Assembly: GCF_023898865.1 (NCBI RefSeq)
Contig: NZ_JAGSOV010000078.1
Location: forward strand, 1 to 64,000
DNA: 64,000 nucleotides
DNA from: Pseudonocardia humida
GTDB lineage: Bacteria; Actinomycetota; Actinomycetes; Mycobacteriales; Pseudonocardiaceae
Direction: 5' to 3'
Positions 36,105 to 44,666 of the stretch are shown here, piece after piece (position 1 is the first letter of the stretch; every line of letters begins with the position of its first letter). A program made the translations under genes and the position numbers. A model generated the notes under the pieces. It did not search any database. It saw nothing but the letters and a program-made list of their open reading frames with translations, and was not told the origin of the DNA.

Positions 36105-36233
36105 GCTGAGGACCGCCTCTATCGGATCGCATCGTCATCGCCGAGGACTGCCTCCAGGTTAGCCCTCCGGACATGGGCCGCATACCGCACGCCGGGCCGC
36201 GGCGCCACCCTGCGATCACCCGCCCGACGGGTG

Positions 36234-37118
36234 CTATGCGGTGCTGGCCTCGGGACGCAGGCCGGGCCCGTCGACCACGGCGGTGCGCACCGCCGTCGTG
36301 CTGATCACCGTCCCGGTGGGCAGCCCGGCGCGGGAATCGGCGCGGACCGTGTCGCGCTCGCCGGCGAACCGGCCGTCGCTCGGGTCGACCAGCAGCTCGG
36401 TGCGGGTGGGCCCGGCGTCGTGCACGAAGGCCAGGCAGTCGAGGCCGTCCAGGTTCGCGGCCCGACCGATGCTCACCTCGGGCAGCCCGGTCAGCGCCTT
36501 GTACAGCGCCGAGCGCAGCGCCGCCGGGACCAGCCCGGTGCGCAGCGCCGCCACCGCCGCGGCGAACGGCCCGAACCAGCTGCCGGGGTTGTCCTCGACG
36601 AGCTGGTCGAGCAGCCGCTGCGGGTCGAGCGGCAGCCGGGAGAAGAACTGCGGGGTCGGGTCCTTCCAGCTGCCCCGCGGCGCCGGCCGCGGGCTCCCGC
36701 ACTGCGCGTCGAACTGCAGGTCGCGGTCGAGGTCCAGGTCGACCTCGTAGTCCTGGTAGCCGGCCGAGGTGTCGAAGGCGCCGTGCGGGGCGGCGAACCG
36801 GCCGACCGGCGCCACGTCGCGCAGGTCGAACCCGTCCTCCAGGGCCTGCTGGGCCGACCCGGTGAGCCACTGCTGGCCGCCGGTCACCTCGCGCACGAGC
36901 AGCCAGTCGCGCTCGGTCCGCTTGGGCACCCACATGCGCAGGCGCTGCTCGGACAGGAACTGGTGGGGCCCGAACGTACCGAGCCACCAGGCGTGCGTCT
37001 CGACGTACCGGTACTGATCAGGCCTCACCGGTCGGTCGGACACGGCGAGCGCGAGGTCGAGCAACGGGGGCGCTCCTGCGTTCGGGGGCGGGGGTCGGGA
37101 TCGAGTGTGGGCCCTCAC
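36234..37118 (-). CDS. CU044_5270-like protein lacking its N-terminal membrane part
   Basis: The 294-residue reading matches the extracytoplasmic half of CU044_5270-type actinobacterial proteins: QYRYVETHAWWLGTFGPHQF, VPKRTERDWLLVREVTGGQQWL, and SLYKALTGLPEVSIGRAANLDGLDC near the end. In that family an N-terminal cytoplasmic helical part and one membrane helix usually come first. Here the frame starts in a Pro/Arg-rich stretch and has neither. The missing part is not found in another frame in the 200 bp upstream, so the gene may be truncated. It lies 129 bp upstream of kgd on the same strand. Confidence 0.6.
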   Translation of the reverse strand: MRAHTRSRPPPPNAGAPPLLDLALAVSDRPVRPDQYRYVETHAWWLGTFGPHQFLSEQRLRMWVPKRTERDWLLVREVTGGQQWLTGSAQQALEDGFDLRDVAPVGRFAAPHGAFDTSAGYQDYEVDLDLDRDLQFDAQCGSPRPAPRGSWKDPTPQFFSRLPLDPQRLLDQLVEDNPGSWFGPFAAAVAALRTGLVPAALRSALYKALTGLPEVSIGRAANLDGLDCLAFVHDAGPTRTELLVDPSDGRFAGERDTVRADSRAGLPTGTVISTTAVRTAVVDGPGLRPEASTA

Positions 37119-37315
37119 GTTCCGTCAGCGACAAGAGGGGCCCGCTGCGGCCGCGCGCGTCAGTTCCGCCACTGCTGGAGCAGGGACAACCGGTGGCGCG
37201 CACGCGCCGTCGAGAAACCGCGGGCATCCGGGTGAGTGGGGGCTTCCCCGGGCGCCGGCCGCATGCGTCGGGTTGTAACGCACCCCCGGACGGCCGGTCA
37301 ACCCGAGGCCTCCGG

Positions 37316-38347
37316 TCAGACCAGCCACTCCTTGACCGTCGAGATCAGCTTCGGGACGTCGGTGCCGACCGGGTTGACCTGCAGGTGGGTCACCCCCGCC
37401 GCGGCCAGCGCCGCGATCCGCTCGCGCACGTGACCGGGCGGCCCGATCAGCGTCGTGCGCTCGATGAACTCGTCGGGCAGCGCGGCGGCCGCCTCCTCCT
37501 TGCGGCCCGCCAGGTAGAGGTCCTGCACGAGCCTGGCGGCGTCGGGGTAGCCCTGGCGCTCGAACACCGTGTTGTAGAAGTTGCGCCCGCGCGCCCCCAT
37601 GCCGCCGATGTAGAGCGCGAACACCCCGCGCGCCGCCGCCCTGGCCGGCTCGAACATGTCCTCCTCGAGCGCGAGGATGCCGCCGCCGGTGATCTGCAGC
37701 GGCCCCAGCTCTGGCGAGCGCTTCGCCCGGCCGGCGTCGAGCGCGGGCCCGAACACCTCCTGCATCTTCTCCGGCAGCACCGCGAACGGCATCCAGCCGT
37801 CGGCCAGCTCCGCGGTCATCTCCAGGTTCTTGTCGCCCAGCGCGGCGACCCAGATCGGGATGTCGGCCCGGCGCGGGTGGTTGATCAGCTTGAGCGGCTT
37901 GCCCAGCCCGGTGCCCCGGCCCTCCGGCAGCGGGATCTGGTAGATGCCGTCGTGCTGCACGCGGTCGCGCCGCCACACCGAGCGGCAGATCTCGATGACC
38001 TCCCGGGTGCGGGCGACCGGCTTGTCGTAGGGGACCCCGTGGAAGCCCTCGATGACCTGCGGCCCGGACGTGCCGAGCCCGAGGATCATCCGCCCGCCCG
38101 ACAGCGCGTCCAACCCGGCCGCGGTCATCGCGGTGAGTGAGGGCGTGCGGGTGTAGATGGGCAGGATCCCGGAGCCGATCTGGACCCGCTCGGTGCGCGC
38201 CGCCAGGTAGCCCATCAGCGACACGGCGTCGAAGCTGTAGGCCTCCGGGACCCACACCACGTCGAGGCCCGCGCGCTCCATCTCGACGGCGCGCTCGGCA
38301 CCGGCGATCGGGTCGTCGCTGTACTGGAGCATCGTCGACAGCAGCAT
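37316..38347 (-). CDS. LLM-class F420-dependent oxidoreductase
   Basis: The 343-residue TIM-barrel protein starts MLLSTMLQYSDDPIAGAERA and has the F420-type features VPEAYSFDAVSLMGYLAA, GSGILPIYTRTPSLTAMTAAGLDALSGGRMILGLGTSG and PIWVAALGDKNLEMTAELADGWMPF. Hydride transfer on an unknown substrate is likely. It differs from the LLM protein at 18821. It is monocistronic in this view, with a tandem array of short repeats directly upstream at 38431-38579. Confidence 0.9.
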   Translation of the reverse strand: MLLSTMLQYSDDPIAGAERAVEMERAGLDVVWVPEAYSFDAVSLMGYLAARTERVQIGSGILPIYTRTPSLTAMTAAGLDALSGGRMILGLGTSGPQVIEGFHGVPYDKPVARTREVIEICRSVWRRDRVQHDGIYQIPLPEGRGTGLGKPLKLINHPRRADIPIWVAALGDKNLEMTAELADGWMPFAVLPEKMQEVFGPALDAGRAKRSPELGPLQITGGGILALEEDMFEPARAAARGVFALYIGGMGARGRNFYNTVFERQGYPDAARLVQDLYLAGRKEEAAAALPDEFIERTTLIGPPGHVRERIAALAAAGVTHLQVNPVGTDVPKLISTVKEWLV

Positions 38348-38430
38348 CCCGCGGGTCTAGCCCAGCGATCATCGATCGGTCAACCCCGACCGCCGCCCGG
38401 TCGGCGGCGGCGGAACGTGCCGCGCCCGGA

Positions 38431-38579
38431 GTTCAGGAAGGCCACCTTCCTGACCCGGGAGGTACAGGAAGGCCACCTTCCTGACCCGGGAGGTTCAGGA
38501 AGGCCACCTTCAGGTCCGGTGAGGGCAGGAAGGCCACCTTGCTGAACCCGGGAGGTCCATGAAGGTGGTCTTCCTGAAC
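38431..38579. repeat. Tandem array of a 31-bp unit
   Basis: Units start near 38431, 38462, 38493, 38523 and 38555. The first four share GGAAGGCCACCTT, and the first two continue with CCTGACCCGGGAGG. The fifth is inverted (AGGTGGTCTTCCTGAAC). The unit is one half of the 55-bp palindrome with A replaced by G. Without variable spacers it is not a CRISPR array. It separates the LLM gene start from a small gene of the ArsR operon. Confidence 0.8.
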
Positions 38580-38622
38580 TCGCGCGAGGGCCGGCGGCGA
38601 CCGGACGGCCGCCCGCGAGCGG

Positions 38623-38838
38623 CTACGGCACGGCGGCCCGTGAGGGGAGCGGCGGAGCGCCCCAGGCGCCGACGCGCGGCCGGGAGGCCCACCACAGGCG
38701 GGCGTAGAGGCGCAGCAGCGGCGACGGGCCGGTGCGCGCGGGGCGGCAGCCGCGGGCCACGCGGTGGCGGGCGGCGGCCCGTTCCAGCTCCCGGCGGCGG
38801 GTCGCGGCGACGACGTCGTGGCCGTCCAGCGGGTTCAT
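38623..38838 (-). CDS. Small basic protein cotranscribed with an ArsR-type regulator
   Basis: The 71-residue frame (MNPLDGHDVVAATRRRELER at the start) is rich in arginine and tryptophan, with a likely amphipathic region LLRLYARLWWASRPRVGAWG. Its ATG overlaps the stop of the ArsR-type gene (ATGA), which supports expression. Family unknown; it is probably not an enzyme. Confidence 0.55.
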   Translation of the reverse strand: MNPLDGHDVVAATRRRELERAAARHRVARGCRPARTGPSPLLRLYARLWWASRPRVGAWGAPPLPSRAAVP

Positions 38839-39443
38839 GACTCCTCCTCGTCGTGCGGGTCGTCCGCGGGCGGGGCGGGCAGGGGCAGGTAGCTGGCGAA
38901 CATCAGGCGCACGGGGCGCGAACCGGGCGGGCGCGCCGACGGGTCCTCCTCGCGCTCGGAGTAGCGCTCCATCACCTCCCAGACCTCCTCCTTCATCCGC
39001 TGCAGCTCGTCGGGGGTGAGGTGCTTGACGCGGGAGCGGGTGCCCGAGTGGCGCCGCCAGCGCTCGGGCTCGCGGTCGAAGCGGCGGAAGGACTCCTTCA
39101 TCCGCCCGAACTCGTGGTCGAGGTAGATCTCGTTGACCGTTTCGGCGGCCAGCGCGGCCTCCGGGTCGAGGCCCTCGGCGCTGATGCTGAGCTGGCGGCT
39201 GGTGATCCGCCACGGCTTCTCCCGCCCGGGCCCGGGATCGGCCGGCTCGACGAAGCCGTACTTGGCCAGGATCCCCAGGTGGTACGAGCAGCTGGCGACG
39301 CTCTCGCCGGTGAACTCGGCGCACCGGGTGGCGGTCGCGGTCGCCTCCAGGCGCAGCAGCTCGATCAGCTTCCAGCGCAGCGGGTGCGACAGCGCCCGCA
39401 GGGCGAGCGGGTCGGTCACCCGGCCCGGCATCTCCTCGGTCAC
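38835..39443 (-). CDS. ArsR-type winged-helix regulator
   Basis: The 202-residue protein has the helix-turn-helix DPLALRALSHPLRWKLIELL, then CAEFTGESVASCSYHLGILAKYGFV and a wing. A C-terminal extension contains LDHEFGRMKESFRRFDRE and two more helices. Longer readings begin inside the operator array, so I start at GTG 39443, seven bases from that array, and the message may be leaderless. No typical CxC metal site is seen, though single cysteines exist. It probably represses itself and the divergent NUDIX gene. Confidence 0.9.
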   Translation of the reverse strand: MTEEMPGRVTDPLALRALSHPLRWKLIELLRLEATATATRCAEFTGESVASCSYHLGILAKYGFVEPADPGPGREKPWRITSRQLSISAEGLDPEAALAAETVNEIYLDHEFGRMKESFRRFDREPERWRRHSGTRSRVKHLTPDELQRMKEEVWEVMERYSEREEDPSARPPGSRPVRLMFASYLPLPAPPADDPHDEEES

Positions 39444-39449
39444 GGGTGT

Positions 39450-39503
39450 CAAGGTACCTTTATCAAGGAGTCTTGTGCAAGACATCTTGAACAAGGAGCC
39501 TTG
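39450..39503. promoter_or_regulatory. Four operator-like palindromes in a 14-bp register
   Basis: The sites are CAAGGTACCTTT (39450), CAAGGAGTCTTG (39464), CAAGACATCTTG (39478) and CAAGGAGCCTTG (39492). Each is a dyad of the form CAAG-N4-CTTG except the first, which is AAGGTACCTT. Spacing is exactly 14 bp. The block lies at the start of the ArsR-type gene and 26 bp before the divergent NUDIX gene. It probably binds the regulator cooperatively. Confidence 0.8.
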
Positions 39504-39528
39504 ACTCGACGCCGGTTAGGGTTCGCCG

Positions 39529-40011
39529 GTGACGTTCTGGGTCGTCCCCGCCGCCTACGTGCTGCTGCTCCGCCGCCCTCCGGACGGTTCCGACGGGCCC
39601 GACGAGGTCCTGCTCCAGCTGCGCCACGGCACCGGTTACCGCGACGGCCACTGGGCGGCCGGGGCCGCCGGGCACGTCGAGCAGGGCGAGACGGTCCTGG
39701 CGGCGGCCTGCCGGGAGGCCGAGGAGGAGCTGGGCGTGACCGTTACTCCGGACGCACTCACCCCGGTCACGGTCATGCACCGCACTCAGAGCAACCACTC
39801 ACCGATCGACGAACGGGTGGACTTCTTCTTCACCGTGCGCGAGTGGACGGGACGAGCGGTCGGCCGGGAGCGCGACAAGATCGCCGGCCTGCGCTGGTAC
39901 GCCCTGGATGACCTGCCCGAACCCGTCGTCCCGCACGAGAAGGTCGTGCTGGACGGGCTGCTGTCGGGCGCGCTGCCGCCGGTCGTGGTGCACGGGTTCG
40001 ACGGGACGTAG
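39529..40011 (+). CDS. NUDIX hydrolase
   Basis: The 160-residue protein has a complete Nudix box, GHVEQGETVLAAACREAEEELGV (G-x5-E-x7-REUxEExGU), plus VDFFFTVREWTGRAVGRERDKIAGLRWYALDDLPEPVVPHE in the second half. It hydrolyses a nucleoside diphosphate linked to another moiety, possibly an oxidised nucleotide. It is divergent from the ArsR-type gene and shares its operator region. GTG 39529 is the only start that keeps the N-terminal strand. Confidence 0.92.
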   Translation: MTFWVVPAAYVLLLRRPPDGSDGPDEVLLQLRHGTGYRDGHWAAGAAGHVEQGETVLAAACREAEEELGVTVTPDALTPVTVMHRTQSNHSPIDERVDFFFTVREWTGRAVGRERDKIAGLRWYALDDLPEPVVPHEKVVLDGLLSGALPPVVVHGFDGT

Positions 40012-40143
40012 GGGACGTACCGCCCGCCGATCCCGTCGCAACGCGTCAGCACCGCGTGAACTGTCGTCCGCGACGCGCACGTGCTCCCGAGTGCCAGGCG
40101 CCGGCCCCCCGCGTGTGCGCCGAGAACGACAGGAGTGATCGCC

Positions 40144-41325
40144 GTGCGGCACGGATCCGACCAGGACCTCTTCTCCCAGACCGCGCACAGCCCGTCGTTC
40201 TTCGACCTCAGCCGCAAGCTCGGCGACGGCGCCCGGGACCTGGTCGACTTCTGCATCCCGTGCAACCCGTACTTCCCGACGCCCGACATGTTCGCCGAGC
40301 TCGCGCAGAACCTGGAGGGCGTGCTCAAGTTCTACCCGAGCGCCAACGAGACGATCGCCAACCGGCTGGCCAAGGTCCTGCAGCTCAACCCGTCCACGAT
40401 CGCCATGTCCAACGGGTCCACCGAGCTGATCACCTGGATGGACCACCTGTGGACCACCAGCAGCATCGCCGTGCCCATCCCGACGTTCGGGCGCTGGACC
40501 GACCAGCCGATGGAGACCGGCAAGCGGGTCGACATGTTCCTGCTGCAGGAGAGCGAGGGCTTCGCCCTCGACGTCGACGAGTACATCCGGTTCATCCGGG
40601 CCCGCGGGTCGCGGGTGGCCGTGCTGTGCAACCCCAACAACCCCGACGGCGGCTACGTCCCGCGCCGCGAGGTCCTGCGGTTCATGGACGAACTCTCCGA
40701 CCTCGACCTGGTGGTCGTGGACGAGTCGTTCGTGGACTTCGTGGAGATCGAGCCGGGTGCCTCGGTCGCCCGCGAGGCCACCATCCGGCCCAACGTGGTG
40801 GTGCTCAAGAGCCTGGGCAAGAACTTCGGCCTGCACGGCATCCGGTTCGGCTACCTGGTGGCCAACCCGGCGCTGGCCCGCAAGATGGCCCAGACCCTGC
40901 CCAACTGGAACCTGAACTCGCTGGCCGAGGCCGTGGTGTTCATGCTCGCCGACCACGTGCAGGCCTACGAGGACAGCCTGTCGCGCCTGGCGATGGACCG
41001 CTACCGGATGACGATGGAGCTGTCCCGGCTGCCGGAGCTGCACGTGTTCCCGTCGCAGGCCAACTTCCTGCTGGTCAAGCTGGAGAACGGGGCCAACGGC
41101 ACCGACCTGCGCGACCACCTGCTCTCCGAGCACCAGGTGTTCGTCCGCGAGTGCGGCAACAAGCTGGGGATGACCAGCCAGTTCCTGCGCCTGGTCGTGC
41201 GGCCCGAGCAGGACGTGCAGCGCCTGGTGGCGGGCATCCGCCACTTCAGCCACGGCCGGTGGGCCGACCAGCGCGAGCAGCGGCTGGTGTCGGTGCCGAC
41301 GCTGCTCGCCCGCAACGTCTCCTGA
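40144..41325 (+). CDS. PLP-dependent class I/II aminotransferase, HisC-like
   Basis: The 393-residue protein has fold-type-I aminotransferase features: SNGSTELITWMDHLW, VLCNPNNPDGGYVPRREV, VVVDESFVDFVEIEPG and the PLP-lysine region VVLKSLGKNFGLHGIRFGYL. The SLGKNFGLHGIR form resembles histidinol-phosphate aminotransferases and CobD-like decarboxylases. The substrate is unclear, and no his or cobalamin genes are nearby. GTG 40144 follows AGGAG by eight bases. Confidence 0.9.
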   Translation: MRHGSDQDLFSQTAHSPSFFDLSRKLGDGARDLVDFCIPCNPYFPTPDMFAELAQNLEGVLKFYPSANETIANRLAKVLQLNPSTIAMSNGSTELITWMDHLWTTSSIAVPIPTFGRWTDQPMETGKRVDMFLLQESEGFALDVDEYIRFIRARGSRVAVLCNPNNPDGGYVPRREVLRFMDELSDLDLVVVDESFVDFVEIEPGASVAREATIRPNVVVLKSLGKNFGLHGIRFGYLVANPALARKMAQTLPNWNLNSLAEAVVFMLADHVQAYEDSLSRLAMDRYRMTMELSRLPELHVFPSQANFLLVKLENGANGTDLRDHLLSEHQVFVRECGNKLGMTSQFLRLVVRPEQDVQRLVAGIRHFSHGRWADQREQRLVSVPTLLARNVS

Positions 41326-41521
41326 GTCCGGCGGCGCGGCCCGACCGGCGGCCGGCCCGTCGCCGGGGCGGCCGACCGGACCCGCGCGCCGCCCGGCGGA
41401 GCGCAGGCACCCGGATGGTGGCCGACGGCCCCCCGCGCTCCGCGGACCGCGCCGCTCGTTACGGTGATTGTCCCACCTGCCGTCGCCGGTCGTCCCCGGC
41501 GCCGACCGCTCGGAGCTCCTC

Positions 41522-43516
41522 ATGAACTCTCCCCTGCAGGCGCCACGCATGCGGGCGGCCGTACGTCGGGTGAAGGCCGGCGGAGAACGGTTCCTCGGTG
41601 GCGTGCTGCCCGGGGCCACCGCTCGCCGGCTGCAGACCGCCGCCTTCGCCGACGAGTGGAGCGCCGACAACCTCGACGCCCGCCAGGCCACCGGCCCGTT
41701 GTGGATCGTGCTGGGCGACTCGGCCAGCCAGGGGATCGGCGCCACGCGGCGGGAGAGCGGCTACGTCGGCGTCATGCACGAGATGCTGCGCCGCCGCGAC
41801 GCCTGGCGCGTCATCAACCTGTCCCGCGCCGGCGCCGGCGTGCTCGACGTGCTGGCCCGCCAGCTGCCCGAGTTGGCCTCGCTGATCACCGTCGACGAGC
41901 CCGCGCTGGTGACCTGCCTGATCGGGTCCGAGGACATGGCCCGGCGCACCCCCGGTCTGGACGCCGCGCTGCGCCAGGTCATCTCGTCGCTGCCCACCGG
42001 CTCGGTGATCGGGCTGCTACCGCACGGCCCGCGCACGGCCGGGGCGCTGAACTCGGTCATCCGCGAGGAGGCCGAGCGGCACGCGATGCGGATCGCGGTG
42101 CTGCCGCCGCGGCTGCCCGGCATGCGCATCGGCCGCGACGGCCGGTTCCTCGACGACGTCGGGCACGCCGCGTGGGCGCGCGCCGTGCTGGCCGCGGCCG
42201 ACGGCCCGGTCGCGGTGGCCGCCCCGGCCACCGACCCCCGCCTGCCCGTGGTGCCCGCCCTGGACACCTCCCCGCCGACCGACCCCCGGATGCCGGTCGT
42301 GCCCGCCCTGGACACCTCGCCGCGGACCGACCCCCGGCTGCCGGTGGTGCCCGCGGAGGGCGGCCCGGTCGACGACGCCACGGCCACCGACCGCATCACC
42401 GGCGACGCCCTCGCGACCGCCGGTGCCACCGCGTCCGCGACTGCCGTCGCGGCCGAGAGCACCACCGCGGCCGAGAGCACCACCGCGGCCGAGAGCACCA
42501 CCGCGGCCGACAGCGCCGCCGAGACCCAGCGCATGACCGAGGCCGAGCTGGCCGCGGCGGCCCCGGCGGTGGCCGAGGCCGAGCGTCGGCTCGAGGAGTC
42601 CGCCGCCCCCGCCGCCGAGGAGTCCGCCGCCGAGATCGACGAGCCCCGCACCGAGGTCGCCGCTGAGGAGTCGGCCGACGAGGACGAGCCCGGCACGGAG
42701 ACCGAGGCGGTCGTCGCCGAGTCGGTCGACGAGGAGCCCGGCACGGAGACCGACGCGGTCGTCGCCGAGCCCGTCGTCGAGGACGCCCCGGCCGCGCGGG
42801 ACGAGCCGGTCGTCGCGGAGAAGGCCGAGCCGGTCGTCGAGGAGCCCGTCGTCGAGCCGGTGGCCGAGGACCTCGTCGTCGCCGAGGAGGTCGTGGTCGA
42901 CCCGGCCGCCGAGGCCCCGCCGGCCGAGCCGGCGCCGTTCGGCGGGTTCGACACCGACACCCCGGCCCCGCGCTCCGACGCCGAGCCGACCGTCGAGCCG
43001 ACCGCCGAGCCGACCGTCGAGCCGACCGCTGAGCGGGTCGCCGAGCCGACCGCTGAGCGGGTCGCCGAGCCGACCGCTGAGCGGGTCGCCGAGCCGACCG
43101 CTGAGCGGGTCGCCGAGTCGACCGCCGAGGACCGGACCTTCACCGCCCCGTCCTGGTACCCCTCGCCCAACCCGCGGCCCTTCGCCCCCTCGACCGACGC
43201 GTCCGAGCCCACCGCCGACGACGACCGGTCGCGCCCGGTCGAGTCCGGCAACGGGGACGGGGCCTCCGGCGGCGGGAACGGAGCCTCCGCCGGCGCCGAG
43301 GTCGAGCGCGTCGAGCGGGAGGTCCCGGCCCGCCCGGCGCCCGCCCCGGACGCCGAGGTCGACCTGTTCGCGCCGTCGCTGCCGCGCGCGGCCGAGGACC
43401 GCGCCGACGAGGGGCAGCGCGTCGAGTCCGCCGGCAACGGCTCGGCGCCGGAGGACCGCACCGGCCACTCGCCGAACGGCCACGTCAACGGGCTCACGGA
43501 GCGCGCCGACCGCTAG
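41522..43516 (+). CDS. SGNH/GDSL hydrolase with long repetitive acidic tail
   Basis: The first 240 residues form an SGNH esterase-like domain: block I LWIVLGDSASQGIGA holds the nucleophile Ser, and LVTCLIGSEDMARR is the third block. No signal peptide is evident, but a basic amphipathic N-terminus exists (MRAAVRRVKAGGERFLGG). The remaining 420 residues are low-complexity Ala/Glu/Val/Pro with DNA-level tandem repeats: 18-bp units near 42455-42510 (AESTTA), 24-bp units at 43027-43125 (PTAERVAE) and 45-48-bp units at 42230-42355. The tail is predicted to be disordered and acidic. Confidence 0.85.
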   Translation: MNSPLQAPRMRAAVRRVKAGGERFLGGVLPGATARRLQTAAFADEWSADNLDARQATGPLWIVLGDSASQGIGATRRESGYVGVMHEMLRRRDAWRVINLSRAGAGVLDVLARQLPELASLITVDEPALVTCLIGSEDMARRTPGLDAALRQVISSLPTGSVIGLLPHGPRTAGALNSVIREEAERHAMRIAVLPPRLPGMRIGRDGRFLDDVGHAAWARAVLAAADGPVAVAAPATDPRLPVVPALDTSPPTDPRMPVVPALDTSPRTDPRLPVVPAEGGPVDDATATDRITGDALATAGATASATAVAAESTTAAESTTAAESTTAADSAAETQRMTEAELAAAAPAVAEAERRLEESAAPAAEESAAEIDEPRTEVAAEESADEDEPGTETEAVVAESVDEEPGTETDAVVAEPVVEDAPAARDEPVVAEKAEPVVEEPVVEPVAEDLVVAEEVVVDPAAEAPPAEPAPFGGFDTDTPAPRSDAEPTVEPTAEPTVEPTAERVAEPTAERVAEPTAERVAEPTAERVAESTAEDRTFTAPSWYPSPNPRPFAPSTDASEPTADDDRSRPVESGNGDGASGGGNGASAGAEVERVEREVPARPAPAPDAEVDLFAPSLPRAAEDRADEGQRVESAGNGSAPEDRTGHSPNGHVNGLTERADR

Positions 43517-43547
43517 CCGGTCGGCGTCGGGGGGAGCACGGGACGCC

Positions 43548-44666
43548 ATGCACGACGGCAGCGGGCGCATCATCGTCAACCAGATCAGCAAGCGGTTCGG
43601 TTCGGTCGCGGCCGTGAACGGCCTGAGCTTCTCGGTGGAGCCGGGCGTGGTCACCGGCTTCCTCGGGCCCAACGGGTCGGGCAAGACCACCACCCTGCGG
43701 ATGGTGCTGGGACTGGTCCGCCCGACCGCGGGCCAGGCGCTGATCAACGGGGTGCCGTTCGGCCGGCTCGGCGAGCCGGCCAAGGTGGTGGGCGCGGTGC
43801 TGGAGGCGCAGGGCTTCCACCCGTCCCGCACCGCCCGCAACCACCTCCGCGTCTGCGCCGCCGCGATCGGCGTCCCGGACCAGGCGGTCGACCACGCGCT
43901 CGGCTCCGTCGGGCTGGCCGAGGCGGCCGCGCGCAAGGTCGGCGGCTTCTCGCTGGGCATGAAGCAGCGCCTGGCGCTGGCGGCCGCGCTGCTGGGCAAC
44001 CCGCAGATCCTGGTGCTCGACGAGCCGGCCAACGGCCTCGACCCGGAGGGCATCGCCTGGCTGCGCACGTTCCTGCGCGGGTTCGCCGCCCAGGGCCGCA
44101 GCGTGCTGATCTCCAGCCACCTGCTGGCCGAGGTCGAGCAGACCGTCGACCACGTCATCGTGATCAGCCGCGGGTACACCGCCTACCAGGGCTCGCTCGA
44201 CCAGTTGCGCGCCGGGCAGCGCGCGCGGGTGCTGGTGCGCTGCCCGGACCCGGCCCGGCTGGCCGAGGCGCTGTCCAAGGCCGACGTGCTGGAGATCGAC
44301 ACGCTGCCCGACGGCCGCCTCGCGGTGACCGGCGCCCCGTTGCAGAAGGTCGCCGAGACCGCGCTCGAGGCGGGCGTCCCGATCTACGAGCTGACCGAGG
44401 AGCGGGCCGACCTGGAGCAGGTGTTCCTGCGGCTGACCTCGGGGCAGTTCGCCGGCGGCCAGCCGCCGTTCGCCCAGCAGGGCCCGCCGCCGGGCTACGG
44501 CCCGCCGCCGGGCCCCGGGTACGGCCCGCCATCGGGTTACGGCCCGCCGCCCGGCCAGTACCCACCGCAGCACCCCCCGCAGCCGGGGCCGTACGGGCCT
44601 CCGCCCGGCTCCGGCCAGTACCCGCCCGCGCAGGGCGGCCCGCCACCGAACTGGGGTGGCCGGTGA
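43548..44666 (+). CDS. ABC transporter ATP-binding protein with Pro/Gly/Tyr-rich tail
   Basis: The 372-residue ATPase belongs to the drug-export/ABC-2 type group. Walker A GPNGSGKTTT, signature FSLGMKQRLALAAAL, Walker B ILVLDEPANGLD and the H-loop ISSHLLAE are intact. The last 70 residues are a low-complexity repeat of PPPGYGPPPGPGYGPP type, unusual for an ATPase and perhaps a docking or phase-separating segment. It overlaps the permease start (GTGA). The substrate is unknown. Confidence 0.93.
   Translation: MHDGSGRIIVNQISKRFGSVAAVNGLSFSVEPGVVTGFLGPNGSGKTTTLRMVLGLVRPTAGQALINGVPFGRLGEPAKVVGAVLEAQGFHPSRTARNHLRVCAAAIGVPDQAVDHALGSVGLAEAAARKVGGFSLGMKQRLALAAALLGNPQILVLDEPANGLDPEGIAWLRTFLRGFAAQGRSVLISSHLLAEVEQTVDHVIVISRGYTAYQGSLDQLRAGQRARVLVRCPDPARLAEALSKADVLEIDTLPDGRLAVTGAPLQKVAETALEAGVPIYELTEERADLEQVFLRLTSGQFAGGQPPFAQQGPPPGYGPPPGPGYGPPSGYGPPPGQYPPQHPPQPGPYGPPPGSGQYPPAQGGPPPNWGGR

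Noticed and set aside
38431..38579. CRISPR-like array
   Set aside because: Units follow each other with no unique spacers, the last is inverted, and no cas gene is near.
43027..43125. 24-bp tandem repeats as a CRISPR or binding array
   Set aside because: They are in frame within the GDSL hydrolase gene and code for PTAERVAE repeats.
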